A stretch of DNA of 45,071 nt. It comes from CAZOZP01 sp964584325 (GTDB taxonomy: Bacteria > Bacteroidota > Ignavibacteria > Ignavibacteriales > Melioribacteraceae). A model generated the notes under the pieces. That model had not been told where the DNA came from. It did no database searches and saw only the letters and a list, made by a program, of their open reading frames with translations. Of this stretch, positions 33,685 to 40,990 are shown in pieces (position 1 is the first letter of the stretch; each line of letters opens with the position of its first letter). The DNA is taken from positions 1 to 45,071 of the forward strand of contig CAZOZP010000028.1 of assembly GCA_964584325.1 (NCBI GenBank), written 5' to 3'. The translations under genes and the position numbers were made by a program.

Positions 33685-33714
33685 AAGATAAAAGTTAATA
33701 TTGACCTATGTCAA
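33685..33714 (-). promoter_or_regulatory. Promoter of the caspase-like gene with a CRP/FNR-like palindrome
   Basis: On the minus strand TTGACA (33709-33714), an 18-base spacer and TATCTT (33685-33690) form a plausible sigma-70-type promoter. The -35 box is one arm of the 14-base palindrome TTGACATAGGTCAA (33701-33714), whose two five-base half sites TTGAC/GTCAA are four bases apart. That spacing is usual for CRP/FNR-family operators. Overlap with the -35 suggests repression. Confidence 0.5.
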
Positions 33715-33743
33715 GATTAAGTGTGATATTGGTTTAAAGGGTA

Positions 33744-34115
33744 TCAGTTATATATCTGTACTTTAAATTCCCGTGATATATCAAACATTTTTCTTATTGG
33801 TTTGATAAGCTTTGCGGCTTCAACTTCAGAATACGCAAGAAATTCGGTTTTAGAAAAAGTATTCGAAAGCAGATGCATTGCTTTTGTGATTATTGACGGC
33901 AGATTATTTTCATCTTCATAAACTTCGGCCGGAAGCAGAAATACTAAATCAAATGCAGCAGCTTCGGCTATTTCGGACAATTCAGCATATTCCAGATCTT
34001 TAAGACTTTCTGTATGCATAATTTTGCCGGTTCTGATTCTCGTATCCATTTCATTCTGCATTTTTTCAATGAGAAGAGCTGTTGCGGCATTTAAGGGTAT
34101 ATTTAATTCAATCAT
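33744..34115 (-). CDS. Conserved-looking hypothetical cytoplasmic protein
   Basis: A 123-residue protein, mostly alpha-helical, without signal peptide or membrane helix. One segment (DLVFLLPAEVYEDENNLPSIITKAMHLLS) looks amphipathic. The protein begins MIELNIPLNAATALLIEK. No family recognised. It is preceded on the same strand by the 305-residue unknown gene, 97 bases away, and the two probably function together. Confidence 0.55.
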   Translation of the reverse strand: MIELNIPLNAATALLIEKMQNEMDTRIRTGKIMHTESLKDLEYAELSEIAEAAAFDLVFLLPAEVYEDENNLPSIITKAMHLLSNTFSKTEFLAYSEVEAAKLIKPIRKMFDISREFKVQIYN

Positions 34116-34201
34116 TTTATTACCGAAGCTTTATTAAATCTAATAGTATTATCGGTTTTCTGCGGGCTTTGTTTATACGGAAAATAAAGATTTTAGTGAG
34201 A

Positions 34202-34223
34202 CCGGGAAATTTTTATTCCCCGG
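34202..34223. repeat. GC-rich hairpin spanning the stop codon of the 305-residue gene
   Basis: On the minus strand CCGGGGAA can pair with TTTCCCGG (eight pairs including one G-U) around a six-base loop that contains the TAA stop. It is followed by TCTCACTAAAATC rather than a T-tract. It may protect the 3' end or mark a weak terminator. Confidence 0.35.
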
Positions 34224-35130
34224 CAATTTTTCTGGTTTCAGTAACCAGGTTAATAATGAAGTTAAAAAGTTCTTCTTCATCAGCATTAATTTCATTAGAT
34301 ACACTGTCGAACGCTATAAGCAGGAACCTTACATTCAGTTTTCTTACAGCATCGGCTATCAATTCCTTTACAAGACCTTCTCGCAGTTCTTCAGGGTTGG
34401 ATATTATTCTTGCCAGCCGTATTGTAGCATGAACATTAATATAATTAGGAAGTCTTGAATTATTAGCTATGTTAATAAGTTCGTCCTGCATTTTTATATT
34501 TGCTGCCGCAATATTTATTGCGTAAAGGCCTGCCTGTTTAAGAACTTTATCAATACCCATATTCTTTAATTGAACATCAGCAGCAATTCCAAGAAGATTA
34601 TCCATAGCTTCTTCCTTGCCTGTCCGGGTACTTTCCGCCTTTTGCCGCTCTTTCTCAATTGCATTAGAGACTGCAAGGCCAACAGTATTTTTAGCTTTTT
34701 CTATTACTTCAGGTGCAAGTTTAATATCTTTCGATATGGCAATAACCTTCCTGTAATCACCATTTCTAATTTCCTGCTCAAGATTAACACTGCTTTTCTT
34801 CTGGGCTTGTTCCTTTATGTCTGTCCAGTCTTGCTCGCGGAAATTTGAATCGTCTCCTCGCGACATTCTGTTTCTAACAGATTCAACAATTTCCAGAACT
34901 TTCTTTTCATTAGTAAGAACTTTAACATTATTAAATATCAGCCTTTCTATCATTCTCTGATGATATTTATCGGCAACTTTAAATGTTATTATCATCTGTT
35001 CGCCGATTTGTCCGAATTTGTAAGGAGAGAATTCAATCCCGGGAAGTGATTCTTTTATTTTCTCGCAAATATTTTTGACAGTATCAATATTCTTTTTGTC
35101 TGTCAAAACAGTAATGGGTTTTTCTGTCAT
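34213..35130 (-). CDS. Helical cytoplasmic protein of unknown function
   Basis: A 305-residue protein with no signal peptide or membrane helix. The first 80 residues look alpha/beta (MTEKPITVLTDKKNIDTVKNIC, then YKFGQIGEQMIITFKVAD). The remainder is all-helical with repeat-like stretches (GDYRKVIAISKDIKLAPEVIEKAKNTVG; AGLYAINIAAANIK; HATIRLARIISNPEELREGLV), which suggests an alpha-solenoid. No catalytic motif seen and no family recognised. It follows the TPR-barrel gene by 73 bases and precedes the 123-residue gene. Confidence 0.55.
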   Translation of the reverse strand: MTEKPITVLTDKKNIDTVKNICEKIKESLPGIEFSPYKFGQIGEQMIITFKVADKYHQRMIERLIFNNVKVLTNEKKVLEIVESVRNRMSRGDDSNFREQDWTDIKEQAQKKSSVNLEQEIRNGDYRKVIAISKDIKLAPEVIEKAKNTVGLAVSNAIEKERQKAESTRTGKEEAMDNLLGIAADVQLKNMGIDKVLKQAGLYAINIAAANIKMQDELINIANNSRLPNYINVHATIRLARIISNPEELREGLVKELIADAVRKLNVRFLLIAFDSVSNEINADEEELFNFIINLVTETRKIAGE

Positions 35131-35203
35131 CGCCTTAATTTTTTTAATTACCTAACAATAATCGTTCATTTATAATAAAAATTCAATGGTAGCCGGTATT
35201 TTT

Positions 35204-38035
35204 TTATAAACTCCACGACACCGTCACAATTCCTCCCGAATAATTGTATCGTGATGATTCACGAGATGTACTCCCGATAGTCAGTCTTCCGGTAAGCAAT
35301 GCCCCGGCCGATATCTGATAATTCAATTCTGTATAGACCTCTCTTATAAGAAATTCATCTCTGATAACATAACCAATGCGGCCACCAAGTACAACAAGAA
35401 TATCTTTACTCTCATCAACTTTCCAGTCCATCCAGGCACTGTGCGATTCATAATCCTTCGGAGAATAATATCTTTGTGCTGAAGGTGAAATATCGGCCTG
35501 ATATTTATAGTTAATGTAATTGAATTCGTAGCCGGCATCAATTTCACTATCGAACTTTTTACCGAATCTTAGCAGGAAATCCTCGCCATCGTTTTTCTTT
35601 GCTTCAATAACATTTATAAATTTATAATGCCCCTTGATAATAATATTTCTCGGATGAAGATAATCAGCTTCGATTTTGAAGAAGTTAACCGGTACTGATC
35701 TGTCTAACATATATCCGGAGTAAAGTATTTGCGAAGAATTTGACTTTAAGTAATCGGCCTGAATCTTAATCCGCTTTTCCTTTTCATATTTAACGAAGAG
35801 TTCACTCTCATATTTATAAGTAGTTCTATCAGATGTCATTCTGCCAAAACCTGCACCGGCAATCCAGTTCTTATTGAATTTATAGAAAAGCATTCCCTTG
35901 ATTGTTGTAAACTTCTGGTCTCCGTTTCTTCCTTTCATAATATCCCTTACTACAGACACAGCTCCGGAAAGTTTTGTCAGCAGTCCGAATTCATATCTTA
36001 ATCCGAAAGAATAATATTTGAAGTCGGCATTATCCGAATAGAACCTGAATGTCGGGAATAATATTGAGTAAAGCGGAAAATTTTCCAGCATCGAAAATAT
36101 GTTTGTTACAGGCATCCATTTCTGCCTGTTAAGAACCTGCTGTCTCTGCAGTGAATCAAGCGGCCAGGTAAGCAGTGAATCGTAAATCGGTGCGGCATTG
36201 TCGTAATCTTTCAATTTAACATAAGCATCACCCAGGTACATTTTGGCCTCGAAGTTTTCGGGATCCTCTTCTGAAAGTCTCTTCAAATCTTCAAGAGCTT
36301 TTAATGAATCACCATGGGCATAATGCAGCTTAGCTCTTTCAAGATCAGTTTCATAGGTATAATCTTTTGCCAAAACAGAATCATAAGTTTCAAATGCTTT
36401 TTCATAATTTCCTGTACAGGCCAGTACATCGGCATATTCTCTTAAAAGAATAACATTACCGCTTGTAAGGCTGAAAAACTCCTCATAATAAGGAAGCGCT
36501 TCCCTGCATTTTCCGTCAACCACAAGAACACGTCCTTTTTCCAGTATCTCATAATTCTTTTCTTCAATGAATCTGGCCTTTTCAATATCATATCTGTCTT
36601 TCAGATTATCTAAATCTTCATTCAATGGATCTATCTTCTCTGCTTTTGCTATATATTTATCTGCCTCTTCATAATTATTCATCAATACATTAAGAAGTCC
36701 TTTAGCAATAATCAAAGGGAAATCGTCAGACTTGGATTTTTCAGCGTCATTAAGAAGTACAGATGCTCTTTCAAGATTGTCGTCTTTCCAGACATAAAGC
36801 TGTCCGAGGAACAACTGGTACTCAGGATTACCGGGATCAGATTTAAGCAATTCTTCCATATTGTTTATTGCTTTATCGTAATCATCAACCCAGGCATATA
36901 TTTTAGCACGAAGGAACAGATATTCAGCATCGCGTCTGCCGGTTCTGTTAAAATAGTCTTCAATCAGATCAAGTGCGCGGCCGTACTCCTTGAGATCCAC
37001 AAGATTATCAAGAGCGGTGCTAAGAGCTTTTTTATCGAGAGGATTTTTGTTATATTTTTCCAGATTCTCTTCTATGGATTTCTGATATACTGCTCTTCGC
37101 AGACTATCCACATATTCTGCCTTTGCAAAATAATTATCGTTTTCCGGATCATTAGCTGTTAATATTTTAGACTGCCAGTAAGCTTCTTCTATTCTTTTAT
37201 GTTTCAACAAAGCATCTATGAGCTTTAACCTGGTTGAGTTATCATCCGGATTGGCTCTCAGTTCTCTGAAATATCTGTCAATTTCAAATTCTTTTCCGCC
37301 GGTGTAAGTTATTATATAACCTTTTTTCATTGCCAGATCGAGCCCGTCTTCAGCTTCCTTAAAATAGGGTTTTATCTTAAGAGCTGCTTCAAATTCGTTT
37401 TTGGCCTGAACATATTTCCCTAACCAAAGAAGGAAATAGCCGTATCTGCTCCTAAGTCTCCAGTCTTCCGGATATCTGTCAACCCACTTTTTAAGAATTT
37501 TTTCACCTTTTACAAGATGCTTATTCTCTGCCAGAATCTCGGAAAATCGAATAATTTCGTCGGGAGATGCATTGTCATCCCGTTTCAAATATTCATCGTA
37601 CCATGCCTCTGCTTCAGGAAACATTTCCATATCTCTGTATGCTTTCCCGATTTCAAGATAGTTTTCAGCCCTTGCCGGGTTTATAGCAATTTCACGTTTT
37701 CGTCCTTCTATCTTTCTGTTGATTTCTTTGTACCATCTTTCAATGAGAGCATCGAGAGTTTTTTTTACTTCTGCATCTTTGGTGTTTAGCTTAAGGGCAT
37801 TTCTGTAATCAAAACGAGCATTTGAATTTTGTCCGCGTTTTTCAAAGCATTGTCCTCTCAGAAAATAACCATCAGGCCTTCTCGGATTTGCGGCAACATA
37901 TTTATTTAACAATTCGATAGCCTCGCCGTATCTCCCGGCACTCATATGGTTTTCAGCGGCTTTTTTGATTTCAGGAAGTGCCTGAGCATTTATAATTGAT
38001 GCGATAACAACAAGTAACAATAATATTTTATTCAT
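35204..38035 (-). CDS. TPR protein with C-terminal outer-membrane beta-barrel
   Basis: A 943-residue exported protein. A Sec signal peptide (MNKILLLLVVIASIINAQA) precedes a long TPR array (about 20-650) with unit hallmarks such as RPDGYFLRGQCFEKRGQNSNARFDYRNAL, DDYDKAINNMEELLKSDPGNPEYQLFLGQLY and ENFEAKMYLGDAYVKLKDYDNAAPIY. The last 270 residues alternate aromatic and polar residues in strands (WIAGAGFGRM, VKYEKEKRIKIQADYLK) and end in IVTVSWSL, as in YaiO-like barrels. TPR plus barrel is the design of polysaccharide exporters such as PgaA and BcsC. The MBOAT/SGNH operon lies directly upstream on the same strand, 133 bases away, so a role in exopolysaccharide export is plausible. Confidence 0.8.
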   Translation of the reverse strand: MNKILLLLVVIASIINAQALPEIKKAAENHMSAGRYGEAIELLNKYVAANPRRPDGYFLRGQCFEKRGQNSNARFDYRNALKLNTKDAEVKKTLDALIERWYKEINRKIEGRKREIAINPARAENYLEIGKAYRDMEMFPEAEAWYDEYLKRDDNASPDEIIRFSEILAENKHLVKGEKILKKWVDRYPEDWRLRSRYGYFLLWLGKYVQAKNEFEAALKIKPYFKEAEDGLDLAMKKGYIITYTGGKEFEIDRYFRELRANPDDNSTRLKLIDALLKHKRIEEAYWQSKILTANDPENDNYFAKAEYVDSLRRAVYQKSIEENLEKYNKNPLDKKALSTALDNLVDLKEYGRALDLIEDYFNRTGRRDAEYLFLRAKIYAWVDDYDKAINNMEELLKSDPGNPEYQLFLGQLYVWKDDNLERASVLLNDAEKSKSDDFPLIIAKGLLNVLMNNYEEADKYIAKAEKIDPLNEDLDNLKDRYDIEKARFIEEKNYEILEKGRVLVVDGKCREALPYYEEFFSLTSGNVILLREYADVLACTGNYEKAFETYDSVLAKDYTYETDLERAKLHYAHGDSLKALEDLKRLSEEDPENFEAKMYLGDAYVKLKDYDNAAPIYDSLLTWPLDSLQRQQVLNRQKWMPVTNIFSMLENFPLYSILFPTFRFYSDNADFKYYSFGLRYEFGLLTKLSGAVSVVRDIMKGRNGDQKFTTIKGMLFYKFNKNWIAGAGFGRMTSDRTTYKYESELFVKYEKEKRIKIQADYLKSNSSQILYSGYMLDRSVPVNFFKIEADYLHPRNIIIKGHYKFINVIEAKKNDGEDFLLRFGKKFDSEIDAGYEFNYINYKYQADISPSAQRYYSPKDYESHSAWMDWKVDESKDILVVLGGRIGYVIRDEFLIREVYTELNYQISAGALLTGRLTIGSTSRESSRYNYSGGIVTVSWSL

Positions 38036-38168
38036 AGTATTCTTTCAGATAAATTAGCAGTAATTGCAAAATGCATTCCATTTGTCTTTTAGTTTATAAT
38101 TCTCTGATTAGCCGGTATTTCCCATTTTATTTTGAGAATACTGCACTAAAATGAATCAGTTCAAAACA

Positions 38169-39626
38169 TCAGAACTGGAAATAAATAAACGGCTTTACGT
38201 CCGAAGTCTGAAACTGGAATACAATCAGAATTACAATTGCAAGCACAAAGGCCTTCAGATAATCGTTCATTGAATAAAATTTTCTGCTGACGAAATTATC
38301 GAATCGTTCCGGAAGAAAATGCGCTCCCATCCCGAGAAGAAACAGAACTATAGCCAGCATATATGCTTCTAAGAACTGCATAAGAATTCCGCCTTTAAAG
38401 AAAACAAATATTTGCTGAATCATATTTATGGCTGAAGTCCAGTCGTTTGCTCTAAAAAATATCCAGCAAAAACATACAATATGGAAAGTGATGATTGTTC
38501 CAATAAATTTATACACTTTATTCTTCTGAACCAGCTTATCAAGACCAAGCGACTTCTCAACAGCCAAGGCCATTCCGTGAATTCCTCCCCAGAGAATGAA
38601 TTTCCAGGCCGCCCCGTGCCACAATCCGCCTAACAGCATTGTTATAATTAAGTTAAAATAAGTTCTTCCCTTCCCTTTTCTGTTTCCGCCCAAAGAAATA
38701 TACAGATAATCCCTAAGCCAGCTTGAAAGCGATATATGCCAGCGTCTCCAGAAATCAGTAATTGAGGCTGCAGTATATGGTACATTAAAATTTATCGGTA
38801 TCCTGAAACCCATTAGGAGAGCTAATCCAATGGCCATATCGGAATAACCCGAAAAATCGCAGTAAATCTGAAGAGCATACATATAAACCGCGGCAAGATT
38901 CTCCAGCCCTGTAAACCTAAGGGGATCGCTGAATACTCTGTCAACAAAGTTTATGCTTATATAGTCTGCTATTACGGCTTTCTTAATAAGTCCGAAAATA
39001 ATCAGCAAAAAAGCCCTGCCGATTTCATCTTTCGAGATAAACGGCTGCTGTCTAATCTGAGGCAGGAAATCCGAAGCCCTTACTATCGGACCGGCTACAA
39101 GCTGAGGGAAAAACGTAACGAAGAAAAGTAAATCCAGGAAATTCTTTTCTGCCTTGAGGTTTTTCCTGTAAACATCAATAGTATAGCTTAAAGATTGAAA
39201 TGTAAAGAAAGAAATACCTACAGGCAGAAAGATATCGGCAGTTTCAAAATTACCGCTAAAAACTGAATTAAACGATTCTATAAGGAAGTTGGTATATTTA
39301 AAATATCCCAGCATTCCGAAATTTGTTACAAGACTCAATACTAAAATTGTCATCCTTCCCGGTTTTTTTTCAGTTCTTTCAAGTCCGAGAGCCGCTAAAT
39401 AATCAATCAATGTGCTGATTATTACCAGAAAGAAATAGAAGCCGCTGGATTTGTAATAAAAATAAACAGAAAGTATCGTCAGAAACAGAAGCCTGAGCCG
39501 CCTGAAATTAACGAATGCCTTATTAAGTACAAGTGCAAACAGAAAAAAGAATAAAAAGAAGCCGCTGTTAAATATCAGCGGCTGAAACTCATCATATTTA
39601 AGTATATTGAGCAGATTTTCCCACAT
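38169..39626 (-). CDS. MBOAT-family O-acyltransferase (AlgI/DltB-like)
   Basis: Inner-membrane acyltransferase of 485 residues with about 11 hydrophobic segments. It contains the MBOAT blocks IVRASDFLPQIRQQP, ALQIYCDFSGYSDMAIGLALLMG and DFWRRWHISLSSWLRDYLYISLGGNRKG (His297). The invariant histidine of GGLWHGAAWKFILWGGIHG is His337. Members such as AlgI pass acetyl groups across the membrane to a periplasmic partner. The SGNH gene is three bases upstream, the typical partner (AlgJ/AlgX type), so polysaccharide O-acetylation is the best guess. It could instead be D-alanylation as DltB, but dltACD genes are absent. Confidence 0.92.
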   Translation of the reverse strand: MWENLLNILKYDEFQPLIFNSGFFLFFFLFALVLNKAFVNFRRLRLLFLTILSVYFYYKSSGFYFFLVIISTLIDYLAALGLERTEKKPGRMTILVLSLVTNFGMLGYFKYTNFLIESFNSVFSGNFETADIFLPVGISFFTFQSLSYTIDVYRKNLKAEKNFLDLLFFVTFFPQLVAGPIVRASDFLPQIRQQPFISKDEIGRAFLLIIFGLIKKAVIADYISINFVDRVFSDPLRFTGLENLAAVYMYALQIYCDFSGYSDMAIGLALLMGFRIPINFNVPYTAASITDFWRRWHISLSSWLRDYLYISLGGNRKGKGRTYFNLIITMLLGGLWHGAAWKFILWGGIHGMALAVEKSLGLDKLVQKNKVYKFIGTIITFHIVCFCWIFFRANDWTSAINMIQQIFVFFKGGILMQFLEAYMLAIVLFLLGMGAHFLPERFDNFVSRKFYSMNDYLKAFVLAIVILIVFQFQTSDVKPFIYFQF

Positions 39627-39629
39627 AGC

Positions 39630-40988
39630 TTATTTCTTATTTTTAAGGTTTTTAATATCGTCGAAAAACATTTTTGCTATTTTTTCGCCGCCTTTATTAG
39701 TAAAATGCGTATAATCGGAATGAGAGAGAGGCGGATCAGCTTTACTCCATTTAACCATTGAATTTTTTCCGCCCATTGCTTCAAAAAGGTTCCAAAAAGC
39801 AACATTCTTTGCCGATGCAAGTTTCTTCTGGGTTTCTATAAGTCTTGGGACCATCGGATCTGTTGCAAAATTTCCGCCCGATCTTTTACTTTTATCGCCC
39901 ACACTTACAACTATCACAGAAGCATCAGGGAATGCGGATTTAATATTTTCGATTGCATTTCCCATTGCTTTTTCATAATCAGAAAGACTCATTTTCCCTG
40001 TTGTTAAAAAATTAACACCGAATTGAAGAATAAACAAATCATAAGGAAGTACTTCATTCCATTGCTTAAGATTTTCAACGGTAAAATTCGAAAGCGATAT
40101 TCCCGTGCCGCTTCTTATCGGGAATCCGTCCACAGAAACACCTTCCTGGTTTTCAGCATATATTCCGAATATTCTGGCCTGTCCGGCTTTCGGAAATTTT
40201 ATTTCAACATCCTTACAATTACTGCCGGCATCTATTTCTGTTTTGCGAATACCTTTCCCCGGTGAAAGATCAGCTTTAATTGTTTTACTCTTATTCAGTT
40301 TAACCTCAACCTGAGATGCCTGAGCCTCAGTATAAAAAATAGTAATTTTTGTAAATCCCTGATTGAGTTTGTGGCTGTCATAGAAAGAGTAGGAAACCGT
40401 ACTGCCGGCAGAGGGGATATAAACCTTACCTCCGATTCCGTAAAGCTGTTTTCCTTTTTCATAATCAGGAAGTGTTTCGGTTGTCCAGTTATCCGAAAAC
40501 TTATGGTCCATTGTCAGCTTAAATCTGGTATCCTGCGCAGTAACCGGAAGAAATCCCGCACCCTTACCGCCAAACTCCTTCTGCAGTAAATTTCTTAAAT
40601 CGCCGGTGATGTAGTCTCCTTCAATAATTGAATCGCCGTAATAACCAATTCTTACTTTTCCGGAAGCGGCATTATTCAATTTGGCAACAACGCCGGATAG
40701 AGTTGATGTTCCCGATTCAAAAAACATACTTTTTTCCTGACCAAATCCGGTAACGTTCCGTAATTCAGCAAGCAATCTGTCATAACTTAGCACCGATCCT
40801 GAAAAAGCCTCGCCCGGAATCTTCAGGAATGACTGACTTTCTTCAGTCCGCAAATCTGAATAAAGATCAAATTTTCTGAGTTGATGACCAAATATTTCAG
40901 GTTCATAATTTATTTCTGATACTGCCGATAAAATAACTATCACAAGAAACAATATTATAATTGGATAATTTATATAGTTTTTCTCCAT
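39630..40988 (-). CDS. Membrane-anchored SGNH/GDSL esterase-like protein
   Basis: A 452-residue protein with one N-terminal membrane helix (about 8-24, YPIIILFLVIVILSAVS) and a large periplasmic part. SGNH block I is GYYGDSIIEGD (Ser120), block III is ILQFGVNFL, and the catalytic Asp425-x2-His428 is SDYTHFTNKGG. A beta-rich insert lies between (about 170-290). The ATG at 40988 is preferred to the TTG six bases upstream because AGGAG lies eight bases before it. Placed directly between the coiled-coil and MBOAT genes, it probably accepts acyl groups from the MBOAT protein and transfers them to, or removes them from, a glycan. Confidence 0.85.
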   Translation of the reverse strand: MEKNYINYPIIILFLVIVILSAVSEINYEPEIFGHQLRKFDLYSDLRTEESQSFLKIPGEAFSGSVLSYDRLLAELRNVTGFGQEKSMFFESGTSTLSGVVAKLNNAASGKVRIGYYGDSIIEGDYITGDLRNLLQKEFGGKGAGFLPVTAQDTRFKLTMDHKFSDNWTTETLPDYEKGKQLYGIGGKVYIPSAGSTVSYSFYDSHKLNQGFTKITIFYTEAQASQVEVKLNKSKTIKADLSPGKGIRKTEIDAGSNCKDVEIKFPKAGQARIFGIYAENQEGVSVDGFPIRSGTGISLSNFTVENLKQWNEVLPYDLFILQFGVNFLTTGKMSLSDYEKAMGNAIENIKSAFPDASVIVVSVGDKSKRSGGNFATDPMVPRLIETQKKLASAKNVAFWNLFEAMGGKNSMVKWSKADPPLSHSDYTHFTNKGGEKIAKMFFDDIKNLKNKK

Positions 40989-40990
40989 AA

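Noticed and set aside
33744..35130. Flagellar or chemotaxis assignment for the two unknown helical proteins
   Set aside because: No sequence motif of such proteins could be found; the impression came only from helical composition.
38169..39626. DltB (teichoic acid D-alanylation) for the MBOAT protein
   Set aside because: No dltA, dltC or dltD-type gene is present and the outer-membrane barrel indicates a Gram-negative envelope.
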